Positions 16,198-25,178 of a DNA stretch of 46,269 nt are shown in pieces. The notes beneath the pieces are model-generated. The model was not told the origin of the DNA. It did no database searches and was given only the letters and a program-made list of their open reading frames with translations. Each line of letters opens with the position of its first letter. Position 1 is the stretch's first letter. The position numbers and the translations under genes are program-made. The stretch comes from Lachnospiraceae bacterium (GTDB lineage: Bacteria; Bacillota; Clostridia; Lachnospirales; Lachnospiraceae). The stretch spans positions 1 to 46,269 of the forward strand of contig JAIKZQ010000036.1 of the NCBI GenBank assembly GCA_024682075.1, in the 5' to 3' direction.

Positions 16198-16683
16198 ATG
16201 ATAATTCATCCGATACCGCCAATATATGATGAGAATTCGGAAATCCTGATACTCGGAAGCTTTCCCTCCGTGAAATCCAGGGAAGAAGGCTTCTTTTACG
16301 GGCATCCGCAGAATCGCTTCTGGAAAGTCACCTCTGCGGTGTATGGGGAAGATGTTCCAAGAACTATACCGGAAAAGAAGGCTTTTCTGCTGCGCAATCA
16401 TATTGCACTCTGGGATGTGATAGGATCATGCGATATAGTCGGCTCGTCTGATTCGAGCATCAGAAACGTATCACCGAATGATCTGAGCATGATCCTTAAC
16501 CATGCGGATATCAAAAACATATATGTAAACGGTCAGACAGCTTATAAGTACTATTGCAGGTATTCGGAGAAAGTAACCGGCAGACCGGCAATCTGTCTTC
16601 CATCTACCAGTCCTGCCAATGCCTCATGGTCTGCAGATCGTCTTACAATTGCCTGGAGCTGTATAAGGGAAGCTATTCTATGA
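16198..16683 (+). CDS. DNA-deoxyinosine/uracil glycosylase family protein
   Basis: The product has the hallmark GSFPSVKSREEGFFYGHPQNRFW block near the N-terminus and LPSTSPANASW near the C-terminus. These define the hypoxanthine-DNA glycosylase (family 6) branch of the uracil-DNA glycosylase superfamily. It would remove deaminated purines or uracil from DNA in base-excision repair. Start choice: ATG 16198 gives the usual MIIHPIPP beginning; a TTG at 16180 overlapping the DinB stop adds six residues and sits close to AAAGG, so it remains possible. Length (161 residues) fits the family. Confidence 0.87.
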   Translation: MIIHPIPPIYDENSEILILGSFPSVKSREEGFFYGHPQNRFWKVTSAVYGEDVPRTIPEKKAFLLRNHIALWDVIGSCDIVGSSDSSIRNVSPNDLSMILNHADIKNIYVNGQTAYKYYCRYSEKVTGRPAICLPSTSPANASWSADRLTIAWSCIREAIL

Positions 16684-16701
16684 AGACAAGGGAGAAATCA
16701 T

Positions 16702-17277
16702 ATGGCGAAGATCAGTTTAAAACCAAATAATGATTACTGTCCGCAGACATTGTTTCTGTATGGTACATATGACGAAAAGGGAAATCCTGATTTCGGACTC
16801 TTCTGCTGGTTCAGTTATACATGGGATAACGAACTTGGTGTTATGTGCTGTATAGGCGGTGATAAGCCTACGAGAGATAATATACGCCGTGATAAGATTT
16901 TTTCCGCGAATCTTGTGACCGAAGAGCTGCTGCCGGTTGCGGATCATCTGGGCTGTGTCAGCGGCAAAGATCCCGATAAGATGAAGATCAGTCTTGATAT
17001 AGGAAAGGGAGAGGTGCTTAACGTTCCGATACTTAATAACTCGCCGGTCAATTTCGAACTGGAAGTAACGGAGTTTATCACAAGAGGCGACGGAGAGATC
17101 ATGCTTTGCAGGATCAGGAACGTACTGCAGGATGAATCCCTGTCTTCCGATGAGAGTGTAGCGGATAAGCTTGCGAGGATAGCCCCGGTCAAGACCACTG
17201 CCCAGACATATCTGGGTTATGACGGAAGAAGTCTGGGTGCATGGGGCGAACCCATGAAATCCAATCATATCGAATGA
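16702..17277 (+). CDS. Flavin reductase-like FMN-binding protein
   Basis: The 191-residue protein fits the flavin-reductase-like split-barrel family: an N-terminal NPDFGLFCWFSYTWDN segment, PTRDNIRRDKIFSANLVTEELLP in the middle with the conserved TRxNI element, and a final LGYDGRSLGAWGEP. It should bind FMN and use NAD(P)H to reduce flavin or a small substrate. AAGGGAG precedes the ATG. It lies between a DNA-repair gene and a carbohydrate gene with small gaps. No partner monooxygenase is visible in the window. Confidence 0.82.
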   Translation: MAKISLKPNNDYCPQTLFLYGTYDEKGNPDFGLFCWFSYTWDNELGVMCCIGGDKPTRDNIRRDKIFSANLVTEELLPVADHLGCVSGKDPDKMKISLDIGKGEVLNVPILNNSPVNFELEVTEFITRGDGEIMLCRIRNVLQDESLSSDESVADKLARIAPVKTTAQTYLGYDGRSLGAWGEPMKSNHIE

Positions 17278-17290
17278 ACGGAGTTGAGAA

Positions 17291-18268
17291 TTGAGTGATC
17301 AATACGACAATATCGATAAAGTAATAAATGCAATGCTCGCCATGCAGCGTTATCCATGGGAACAGGGTGTATGTGCCCAGGCATTATTTGAAGCAGGCCG
17401 GGAAGAATTATGGATTCCCATGGCTTACGATGCCATCAAAAGAATGGATGCTCTGGGAAGGCTTGCCATGGCCGGCGGAGGAGAAGCTGTATCTGACCCT
17501 GCCGCAAATGGTGAGGTGTGCCTCCGTGCTTATGAGAAAACCGGAGATGAGTTTTATCTGAATGGCGCTAAAAGTATGCTGGAATATCTTATGAACCGTG
17601 CTCCGCGTACCGAAGACGGTGTGATATGCCACAATGATGTATCATTTTTTGAAGGATATACCAAATATCAATTATGGATAGACGGGCTATATATGGTTCC
17701 GCCTTTTCTTGCTGTTATGGGAGAAATCGAAGAGTCTTTTAAGCAGGTGAAAAGATATATTCATCATCTTTATGATGCGGAACATAACCTATTCTATCAT
17801 ATTAAAGATGTGAAGCAGGATAAATATGTACGTAAGGTACATTGGGCTACCGGAAATGGATGGGCACTTATGGGAATCGCCAGGATCATGCAGGAGGCGC
17901 AAAGGCTGAACAGAGAAGATATATTTAACTGTTTAGATCAGATTTTTAAAAATGTGCTGGATGCAATGATAAAGCTAAGTCTCCCTGACGGAAGATTCCG
18001 GGATATTTTGGATGACGACGGAAGTTTTATTGACGGCACTTCTTCCATGATGTTTGCAGCTTCTGTTTATCGCGGGATAAATAAAGGATTTATATCCATG
18101 GACTATTTAAAATATGCTGATGCAGCATATGAAGCTGTAAAAAAGGATATAGATAATTATGGAATTCTGAGGCATGTTGCGGGCTGTCCGAATTTTGTGT
18201 CGGAAGGAACTTCTGCTGAAGCCCAGGCTGCGTTTATTATGGCGGATGCATGGAAAAGACGGATATGA
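17291..18268 (+). CDS. GH88/GH105-like unsaturated glucuronyl/rhamnogalacturonyl hydrolase
   Basis: The 325-residue protein has the alpha6/alpha6 barrel signatures of the YteR (GH105) and GH88 group: MQRYPWEQGVCAQALFEAG, YTKYQLWIDGLYMVPPFLA, HWATGNGWALMGIARIM and a late TSSMMFAASVYRGI. Family members hydrate and release unsaturated uronic acids from oligosaccharides left by pectin or glycosaminoglycan lyases. There is no signal peptide, so it acts on imported oligosaccharides. The start is TTG at 17291 with GGAG 7 nt upstream. The start context AATTGAGTGATCA is repeated exactly at the gene at 18296. Confidence 0.8.
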   Translation: MSDQYDNIDKVINAMLAMQRYPWEQGVCAQALFEAGREELWIPMAYDAIKRMDALGRLAMAGGGEAVSDPAANGEVCLRAYEKTGDEFYLNGAKSMLEYLMNRAPRTEDGVICHNDVSFFEGYTKYQLWIDGLYMVPPFLAVMGEIEESFKQVKRYIHHLYDAEHNLFYHIKDVKQDKYVRKVHWATGNGWALMGIARIMQEAQRLNREDIFNCLDQIFKNVLDAMIKLSLPDGRFRDILDDDGSFIDGTSSMMFAASVYRGINKGFISMDYLKYADAAYEAVKKDIDNYGILRHVAGCPNFVSEGTSAEAQAAFIMADAWKRRI

Positions 18269-18295
18269 GAGGAATGGCATGGGAGAAGCGAAAAA

Positions 18296-19300
18296 TTGAG
18301 TGATCAGCATATCCGCGCATTGATCGAACAATGCGGTCTTGGAACAATAGAAGGAACGGTACTTCCCGTATCAGGCGGATTAATGCACAAAATGTATAAG
18401 GTGTGCACGACATCCGGAACATATGCGGTGAAATGTCTGAATCCCGAAATAATGAGCCGGCCTGATGCAATGAACAATTACTCCGAAGCCGAAAAGCTGG
18501 AACGGATCCTGGAAGATAACGGGCTTCCGGTTGTGACGGCAATGTCTTTCAATGGTAAGAAAATGCTGTCGGAAGGCGGAGGGTATTACTATATTTTCCA
18601 CTGGCAGGAAGGCAGGATCACCGGATTTAACGGGATCACTAAAGAGCAGTGCTTTACCGCCGGTACATTGCTGGGAAGGATCCACCGTATCGATGTTCAT
18701 GAAGCGGAAGCTGAAGAGCCTGAGCTCAGTGAGGTTGATTTTACGTCATTGCTTGAAAGCGCCCGGAAAAGAGAAAGCACGATAGTTCAGGTACTTGAAG
18801 AAAACATCACGCTTCTTGAAGACGCACAAAAGCGCCTGAACGAAGCAAGGAAAAATCTTCCCGCAATAAGTGTGCTCAGCGATGATGATATGGATCCCAA
18901 GAACATAATGTGGCATGACGGCAATGCATACATAATCGATCTGGAATGCCTGGGATACAGCAATCCCGTATCTTCCTGTCTGAATCTCGCATTGCAATGG
19001 TCCGGAACAGTGACCGGAGAATTCAGTAAAGATAATATGGAAGCCTTTTTCATGGGTTATCTGCAGGCTTACGATAACGGATTCAGATCGTATGACCGGA
19101 TATTCGGTATAGCATATACATGGATCGAGTGGCTTGAGTACAACATACGACGTGCACTCGGAATGGTAAGTTCCGATGCTGAGGAGATGAAACTCGGAGA
19201 AACCGAGACTCTGAACACGGTAGGCAGGATCGGATATCTTTCGTCGATGGAAGAGGACATATGCTCGGTTTTGAGAAGTCTTCCGAATTGTTCCCGGTGA
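18296..19300 (+). CDS. APH/choline-kinase-fold phosphotransferase, variant catalytic loop
   Basis: The 334-residue protein has the APH fold: GGLMHKMYKV and YAVKCL in the N-lobe, then VLSDDDMDPKNIMW (about 193-206) and IIDLECLGYSNP as metal-binding segment (Asp215). The HGD triad is DDD: the catalytic Asp198 and Asn203 are kept but the histidine is replaced. It may be active on an unknown hydroxyl substrate. It starts with TTG, as the preceding gene does, and the two share the start context. The pairing suggests a kinase acting with the uronyl hydrolase, for example on a released sugar; this is inference. Confidence 0.78.
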   Translation: MSDQHIRALIEQCGLGTIEGTVLPVSGGLMHKMYKVCTTSGTYAVKCLNPEIMSRPDAMNNYSEAEKLERILEDNGLPVVTAMSFNGKKMLSEGGGYYYIFHWQEGRITGFNGITKEQCFTAGTLLGRIHRIDVHEAEAEEPELSEVDFTSLLESARKRESTIVQVLEENITLLEDAQKRLNEARKNLPAISVLSDDDMDPKNIMWHDGNAYIIDLECLGYSNPVSSCLNLALQWSGTVTGEFSKDNMEAFFMGYLQAYDNGFRSYDRIFGIAYTWIEWLEYNIRRALGMVSSDAEEMKLGETETLNTVGRIGYLSSMEEDICSVLRSLPNCSR

Positions 19301-19307
19301 GGCAATA

Positions 19308-20666
19308 ATGAATAGATTCTTATCTGCGCGAAAAGGATTCTACAGAGAACTGTTTGTTCTCGTTATCCCAATAGTAGTGCAAAATCTGATAGCGTCTTCG
19401 GTATCCGTTGCGGATACCCTCATGCTCGGTAATGTCGACCAGACGTCACTGTCAGCTTCGGGTCTTGCCGGACAGCTGATGTTTCTGATAAACGTCATGT
19501 TCTTCGGGCTTAATTCCGCGATCACGATCCTTGCTTCACAGTACTGGGGCAAGAAGGATGTTAAGGTAATATCCAAGATCCTGGGGATCGGTCTGATCAT
19601 TGCTCTGGTCGTAACGATCACTTTTTCCCTGCTGGCATTTTTAGTTCCAAGGCATGTGATGTGGATATGGACCGACGATCCGGAGCTTATTGCGGCAGGG
19701 GCGGTATATCTGAGGCATGTGGCACCTGCTTACATTTTCCTGGGAATCTTCCAGCCCTATATTTCGGTGCTTAAGAGCTGTGAGCGGGTCGTCTTTTCCA
19801 CAGTGATCTCGACGATAGCTCTTTTGGTCAATGTCGTGATGAATTTCTTCCTTATATTCGGTTATGGTCCGTTTCCCGAGATGGGCATATCCGGGGCGGC
19901 TGTCGCGACATCCATATCCTGCGGTTCGGGTGCACTTCTCTGTATCATTGATTTCTTAAGACAAAAGATGCTTCCGAAAGATCTTAGGATTGTGTTTGCA
20001 ATACCGCGTGCGTTGATCGCGGATTTCTTCAAGTATTCTCTTCCCGCGTTTGTCAACGATATCATGTGGGGACTGGCATTTACCGTAAATTCCATCATCA
20101 TGGGACATCTGGGATCCGATATAGTTGCGGCAAACGCCGTAGTTTCTTCCGTAAGGGATCTTATTACGGTCGTCGGATTCGGAATCGCCTCGGCTGCTTC
20201 CATCATGCTCGGAAAAGAAATAGGAGAGAACCGTCTCGATCAGGCTCGAAAGGATGCTTCTTCGATCGTCCGGGTCGCCGTTTTTTCCGGGATCATATCC
20301 GGATTTGTTTTGCTTGTGATCAGCCCGGTCATACCCGGTCTCGTGGATATTACTGCCGTCGCTGCCGGATATCTGAAGATCATGCTGCTTATCAATATCG
20401 CGTACCAGATGGGCCAGATCGTCAATACCGTTCTCATCGCCTCTATATTCAGATGCGGCGGCAATTCGAAATATGGCATGATCCTTGATATAATATGTAT
20501 GTGGTGTTTTGCTGTCCCCCTCGGACTTATCAGTGCATTTGTGCTGAAGTTTCCTCCACTCATCGTATATGTGCTCATGTGCACGGATGAATTTGCGAAG
20601 ATGCCCTTTGCCGTAAGGCATTATCTCAAAGGCGGATGGGTCAACAATATAACGAGAGAGATCTGA
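19308..20666 (+). CDS. MATE family efflux transporter
   Basis: The 452-residue integral membrane protein has about 12 hydrophobic segments and the MATE pattern: ELFVLVIPIVVQNLIASSVSVADTLMLG at the N-terminus, then ASGLAGQLMF, and the second-half repeat YSLPAFVNDIMWGLAFTVNS. It would export cationic compounds in exchange for sodium or protons. A GTGAGG site overlaps the previous stop, so it may be co-expressed with the phosphotransferase at 18296. A second, unrelated MATE gene lies at 23817. Confidence 0.9.
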   Translation: MNRFLSARKGFYRELFVLVIPIVVQNLIASSVSVADTLMLGNVDQTSLSASGLAGQLMFLINVMFFGLNSAITILASQYWGKKDVKVISKILGIGLIIALVVTITFSLLAFLVPRHVMWIWTDDPELIAAGAVYLRHVAPAYIFLGIFQPYISVLKSCERVVFSTVISTIALLVNVVMNFFLIFGYGPFPEMGISGAAVATSISCGSGALLCIIDFLRQKMLPKDLRIVFAIPRALIADFFKYSLPAFVNDIMWGLAFTVNSIIMGHLGSDIVAANAVVSSVRDLITVVGFGIASAASIMLGKEIGENRLDQARKDASSIVRVAVFSGIISGFVLLVISPVIPGLVDITAVAAGYLKIMLLINIAYQMGQIVNTVLIASIFRCGGNSKYGMILDIICMWCFAVPLGLISAFVLKFPPLIVYVLMCTDEFAKMPFAVRHYLKGGWVNNITREI

Positions 20667-20760
20667 CCGCCTATCAGAGGATCTCTGTCATTGCGGTTAA
20701 CTGCGGTCCCGGAACTTTCGGACTTCTGTTCATGACCGAACAATAAGAAAGGCTGAATCC

Positions 20761-21639
20761 ATGCATTTTACAGATGCCAAGGGAATCCTGACCGGCAGTG
20801 GCGGACGCTGCGGAATGAATATATATCGCGGTTGCACACATGGCTGCATATACTGTGACAGCAGAAGCCGGTGCTATCAGTTCACACATCCTTTCGAAGA
20901 TGTTGAAGTAAAGCAGAATGCGCCGGAACTCCTGGAAAAGGCCCTTAGATCCAAAAGAAAAAAGTGCATGATCGGTACGGGCTCGATGTCAGATCCGTAC
21001 ATGCATTGCGAGGAAGAACTCGGACTGACAAGGAAATGCCTTGAGATCATCCGTGATAATGAATTCGGACTTGCGATACAGACAAAGTCCGATCGCATTC
21101 TTAGGGACATCGAGCTGCTTGATGAGATCAACCGTTCCGCAAAATGTGTGGTCCAGATCACACTCACTACTTATGATGATGATCTGTGCAGCATTCTGGA
21201 ACCGAATGTTTGTAATACAAAGCGCCGTATCGAGGTGCTGGAAGCAATGAAGGAAAGAGGGATCCCGACGGTTGTGTGGATGACTCCAATACTTCCCTTT
21301 ATTAATGACACGGAAGAAAATATCACTTCGATCCTTGATGCATGTATCAGGACAGGCGTAAAGGGCATTATCGATTTCGGAATGGGAATGACGCTTCGGG
21401 AAGGTGACAGGGAGTATTATTATGAAGCACTTGATAAGCATTTCCCGGGAATGAAGGATCGGTATATCAGGTGGTATGGGAATTCTTATGAGTTGCCCAG
21501 TCCAAATGCAAGGGAATTGACGAAGCTTTTCAGAAGCATATGCAGGGACAAGGGGATCATGTGCGTTCCCGATGAAATATTCGGATATATGCAGGAACTG
21601 CCGGAAAAGTATCCTCAGATGAGCATATTTGATATGTAA
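20761..21639 (+). CDS. Radical SAM protein of the spore photoproduct lyase (SPL) type
   Basis: The 292-residue protein contains the radical SAM cluster motif CTHGCIYC (Cys25, Cys29, Cys32), preceded by GMNIYRGC, and a SAM-binding IGTGSMSDPYMHCE region. This is the pattern of the Rv2578c/SplB-like subfamily seen widely outside spore formers. It binds a 4Fe-4S cluster and makes a deoxyadenosyl radical; a role in repairing or modifying nucleic acids is suggested by family but not proven. A GAAAGG precedes the ATG. The 94-nt gap upstream holds a short open frame of unknown origin. Confidence 0.85.
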   Translation: MHFTDAKGILTGSGGRCGMNIYRGCTHGCIYCDSRSRCYQFTHPFEDVEVKQNAPELLEKALRSKRKKCMIGTGSMSDPYMHCEEELGLTRKCLEIIRDNEFGLAIQTKSDRILRDIELLDEINRSAKCVVQITLTTYDDDLCSILEPNVCNTKRRIEVLEAMKERGIPTVVWMTPILPFINDTEENITSILDACIRTGVKGIIDFGMGMTLREGDREYYYEALDKHFPGMKDRYIRWYGNSYELPSPNARELTKLFRSICRDKGIMCVPDEIFGYMQELPEKYPQMSIFDM

Positions 21640-21654
21640 CGGGAAAGTAATACT

Positions 21655-22476
21655 ATGGAAGGGCTTATGCCAATGGAATCGAACAACAAAAATATCAGCA
21701 TCCGGAACATAGATGACGGAAAAGAATTCAACTGGGGCAGGACATCAGCGGATTATGCACGTTTCAGGGATATCTATCCTCAGGAATTCTACAGGTACAT
21801 ATTGAACCTGGGTCTTTGCAAAGAAGGTCAGAAAGTGCTCGATGTCGGAACCGGCACCGGAGTTCTTCCGATCAACATGTATAAGTACGGAGCTCACTGG
21901 ACCGGTACGGATATATCGGAGAATCAGATCACTGAGGCGAAAAGACTGGCATCCGAGGCAGGAATGGATATAGACTTTTACGCCTGCGATGCAAAGGATC
22001 TGGATATTCCCGATGCATCACTTGATGTCATTACAGCCTGTCAGTGTATCTGGTATCTCGATCATACTGTTACCGCTCCAAAATTTGCAAGAATGCTCAA
22101 GGCGGACGGAAGCTTTCTGATACTGTATATGGGATGGCTTCCTTTTGAAGATGAGATAGCGGGGAAAAGTGAGGAGCTGATCTTAAAGTATAATCCCGGG
22201 TGGACGGGCGGCCGAGATACCGTTCATCATGTGTATGTTGAGGATGAATATCTTGAATATTTTAATCTGGAAAAACAGGAAGAATTCCGCACGGATGTTC
22301 CGTTTACCAGAGAATCCTGGCACGGAAGAATGCGTGCCTGCAGAGGAACCAGTGCATCCATGTCGCCGGAGGAGCTGGCATTATGGAATGATGAGCATGA
22401 GAAGATGCTCGAATCATACCCGGAATCATTCGTGATAAAGCATTATGTATCGATCGCATGGCTTAAGAAAAAATGA
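21655..22476 (+). CDS. Class I SAM-dependent methyltransferase
   Basis: This 273-residue methyltransferase has motif I VLDVGTGTGVLPINMYKYG, post-I WTGTDISENQ, and an acidic DAKDLDIPDASLDVITACQCIWYLD segment (motif IV region). It resembles clostridial ubiE-like enzymes that modify small molecules. The start ATG 21655 has GGGAAA about 9 nt upstream; other in-frame ATGs lie at 21667 and 21673. It follows the radical SAM gene by 15 nt, and both may be in one transcript. Confidence 0.82.
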   Translation: MEGLMPMESNNKNISIRNIDDGKEFNWGRTSADYARFRDIYPQEFYRYILNLGLCKEGQKVLDVGTGTGVLPINMYKYGAHWTGTDISENQITEAKRLASEAGMDIDFYACDAKDLDIPDASLDVITACQCIWYLDHTVTAPKFARMLKADGSFLILYMGWLPFEDEIAGKSEELILKYNPGWTGGRDTVHHVYVEDEYLEYFNLEKQEEFRTDVPFTRESWHGRMRACRGTSASMSPEELALWNDEHEKMLESYPESFVIKHYVSIAWLKKK

Positions 22477-22532
22477 TCAGTCAGCGGCCAAAATGTAATA
22501 AAATAAATGTATTTGAAAATAAGGTTTGTGCT

Positions 22533-23798
22533 ATGAAGTGTGTCAAGAAATCAGGTTTGTGGAAATTCTTTTGTTTATTGTCGATCATCCTGTCATGCTG
22601 CGGGATACTCAGCGGGTGTTCCGGCACGGCGGGCAATTCAGAGATACATGAAGAAGACGATGATGAAGCAGTAAAGTATAATGTGGATTACTGCGGTGCC
22701 GAGGATCAGTTTGAGCATGCCAGGGATTCTTATAAGGCAGGTGCAAAGGTCACGATCTATTATGTCGCCGTAGGAACGGATACCGATTATACCTTCTATC
22801 TTGATGATGAGATCCTGAATGCCGAATACTCGGAAGAAAAAGGTTATATCATCAAGTTCACGATGCCTGATCATGATGTGACTATCAGAGTTGAATCCGT
22901 TAATACCATGACGGATCCTGCGGGGCAGACAGATCCTGCAGGTCCGGCGGATCAGGCGGATGAATTAAGGGAAATGCTTATTAACGAGAGCGGCTGTGCG
23001 GAGAATGAGGTGATCTGCTATATCCGTGATGATATTGATGGCGACGGCACTGATGAAGCTTTTGCAATAATCGGTGATGAACCTGATGAAGATTTTAACG
23101 CTGTTTACGGCTCGGCCTGGTTTGTTTCGGAAAGAGAATGCGAGAAACTCTTTGACAGCAGTGGGATCGGAATAAGGAATGAGATTCGTTTCATGACTAT
23201 CGGTGACACGAACTATGTGATATTTGATGATCAGTTTATCTCCGAAAACTACAGCTGGGTCTACTACGTATCCGATAAGCAGGCTTTCGAAGCACCATTC
23301 TCGTGCATGGGTTCAGTCTGGCCTGATGAATCCCAGCCTGACAGATTCACCATAACCGACAGTTCATACGATATGTGCATGGACAGTTCAATCTCGGCAA
23401 TGATAGGACATACCTGGAAGAAGTATTATTTCTTCTATGACAAAGAGGAGGATCGCATACATGAATATGCCGGCACTTCCGTCGATGCTGCAACCGTGGA
23501 ATACTGGTGCGGCAGGGATCTTGTGAGTGAGATGGTGCCTGATGGGGATACCATAGATTCGGTATTCATGCGCGGAAACGGACTGATCGTCATCAATTAT
23601 GAACATAATGATGACGACGGAAGCATATATTATTATCATTTCATCTACAATATGGAAAAGGAATCGTTTGTGGATGACAGAGGCCTGGAGACGGGTGAAG
23701 ATCCTCTTAACGGAATTTATCTCAGCTGTCTCATTCCCGGCCTGGCAAGTTATCCCGAAGTTCCCGGCCCCGGCGATATTGTATGGTATGGAGACTGA
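22533..23798 (+). CDS. Secreted lipoprotein with Ca-binding-like loop, unknown function
   Basis: The 421-residue product has a lipoprotein signal: basic MKCVKKSG, a hydrophobic stretch, and lipobox LSGC (Cys29). It is followed by an acidic linker. A beta-domain at about 45-125 ends in FTMPDHDVTIRVE, a pattern seen in bacterial repeat-type beta domains. A DPAGQTDPAGPAD linker is followed by RDDIDGDGTDEAF, a DxDxDG calcium-loop-like motif. The remainder is a beta-rich domain of unknown type. It is anchored on the outer face of the membrane. The start at 22533 was preferred over 22473 because it puts the signal peptide at the N-terminus. Confidence 0.75.
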   Translation: MKCVKKSGLWKFFCLLSIILSCCGILSGCSGTAGNSEIHEEDDDEAVKYNVDYCGAEDQFEHARDSYKAGAKVTIYYVAVGTDTDYTFYLDDEILNAEYSEEKGYIIKFTMPDHDVTIRVESVNTMTDPAGQTDPAGPADQADELREMLINESGCAENEVICYIRDDIDGDGTDEAFAIIGDEPDEDFNAVYGSAWFVSERECEKLFDSSGIGIRNEIRFMTIGDTNYVIFDDQFISENYSWVYYVSDKQAFEAPFSCMGSVWPDESQPDRFTITDSSYDMCMDSSISAMIGHTWKKYYFFYDKEEDRIHEYAGTSVDAATVEYWCGRDLVSEMVPDGDTIDSVFMRGNGLIVINYEHNDDDGSIYYYHFIYNMEKESFVDDRGLETGEDPLNGIYLSCLIPGLASYPEVPGPGDIVWYGD

Positions 23799-23816
23799 AA
23801 GAACCGGTAATCATTT

Positions 23817-25166
23817 ATGAAACAGATCCCTGATAAAAGCCTAATAAAGGAGACCATCAGCATCGCATGGCCTGCGGTGATAGAATCCTTTTTTGTTGCT
23901 TTTGTCGGACTGATCGATTCATATATGGTGAGCGGCCTGGGAAGCAATGCGGTTGCGGCGATCGGCCTTACCACGCAGCCGAAGTTCATGGGTCTTTCCA
24001 TGTTCTTTGCCATCAATGTATCTCTCTCGGCACTTGTTGCAAGAAGAAAAGGCGAGGACCGGAAGGAAGATGCAAACAGGATACTGGTATCCGGAATTCT
24101 GTTCATACTGATCGCGGCAGTGATCATCAGTACAGTTTTGGTTTCGACTGCGGACGGGATCATAAGATTCTGCGGATCAAATGAGGATACTCACGATCTT
24201 GCGATCATTTATTTCAGGATAATAATGGGCGGAATGATCTTCAACTGCCTGCAGATGGGAATCAACTCGTCGCAAAGAGGCGCAGGCAATACCAGGATCA
24301 CGATGCGCACGAACCTGGCTTCCAATACCGTAAATGTCATTTTCAATTATCTGCTCATCGGAGGAAAATTAGGATTCCCGGCACTCGGCGTAAGGGGTGC
24401 TGCACTTGCGACTGTTCTCGGAACCGTAGTGGCATGTGTGATGAGCATAATGTCCCTGTTCAAAAATGACTGTTTTGTCAGTATTCCATATATAATGAAG
24501 AATAAGATCCTGCCGCGTCTTGATGCTTTTAAGGCGCTGATCAAGGTGGGGTACTCCGTATTTTTTGAACAGCTCCTCATGCGAGTCGGATTCATGGCAA
24601 CATCGATCATGGCTGCAAAAATGGGAACTGCATCAATGGCGGCTCATCAGGTCGGAATGAACATTATGGGATTGTCCTTCTCCTTCGGTGACGGGCTCCA
24701 GGCAACCGCCGTGGCACTTATCGGACGGAGCCTCGGGCAGAAGGATGAAGCACTTGCCAAAGAGTACGGACGTACCTGCAGGATGCTTGGACTGATCATT
24801 TCTTTCTTCCTTGCATGCATATACTTCTTCGGAGGACATGCGATCATGTCTGTATTCTTCGAAGAAGCCGATATAGTTAAGATAGGTGTCGACATTACAA
24901 GGATCATCATCATAGTTGTCATTTTCCAGGTGTCCCAGGTCATCTATATGGGATGTCTCAGAGGAGCAGGTGACACGGGATATACAGCACTTGCCTCGAT
25001 CATAAGCGTTACAGTTATCAGAACCGCTTTTTCGTATATGTTCGGCTACATTCTGGGATTCGGAATTAACGGAGTCTGGATGGGAATACTGGCAGACCAG
25101 GTATCGAGATTCATATTCGGGTCGGTCAGATTCAGACAGGGCAAATGGACTAAGATCAAGATATAA
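23817..25166 (+). CDS. MATE family efflux transporter
   Basis: The 449-residue membrane protein has MATE features: ETISIAWPAVIESFFVAFVG near the N-terminus, GLGSNAVAAIGLTTQP, QRGAGNTRITM in the cytoplasmic region between helices, and AAHQVGMNIMGLSFSFGDGLQATAVALIG, a signature of the NorM/DinF group. The family exports drugs or cationic metabolites. It is more NorM-like than the first MATE at 19308. It begins 18 nt after the lipoprotein gene and is followed by a small membrane-anchored protein. Confidence 0.9.
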   Translation: MKQIPDKSLIKETISIAWPAVIESFFVAFVGLIDSYMVSGLGSNAVAAIGLTTQPKFMGLSMFFAINVSLSALVARRKGEDRKEDANRILVSGILFILIAAVIISTVLVSTADGIIRFCGSNEDTHDLAIIYFRIIMGGMIFNCLQMGINSSQRGAGNTRITMRTNLASNTVNVIFNYLLIGGKLGFPALGVRGAALATVLGTVVACVMSIMSLFKNDCFVSIPYIMKNKILPRLDAFKALIKVGYSVFFEQLLMRVGFMATSIMAAKMGTASMAAHQVGMNIMGLSFSFGDGLQATAVALIGRSLGQKDEALAKEYGRTCRMLGLIISFFLACIYFFGGHAIMSVFFEEADIVKIGVDITRIIIIVVIFQVSQVIYMGCLRGAGDTGYTALASIISVTVIRTAFSYMFGYILGFGINGVWMGILADQVSRFIFGSVRFRQGKWTKIKI

Positions 25167-25178
25167 AGGATGCGTAAA

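Noticed and set aside
20665..20746. Short open stretch ending GTFGLLFMTEQ between MATE and radical SAM genes
   Set aside because: It could be a gene tail, but I recognise no family and there is no start or second copy to compare with.
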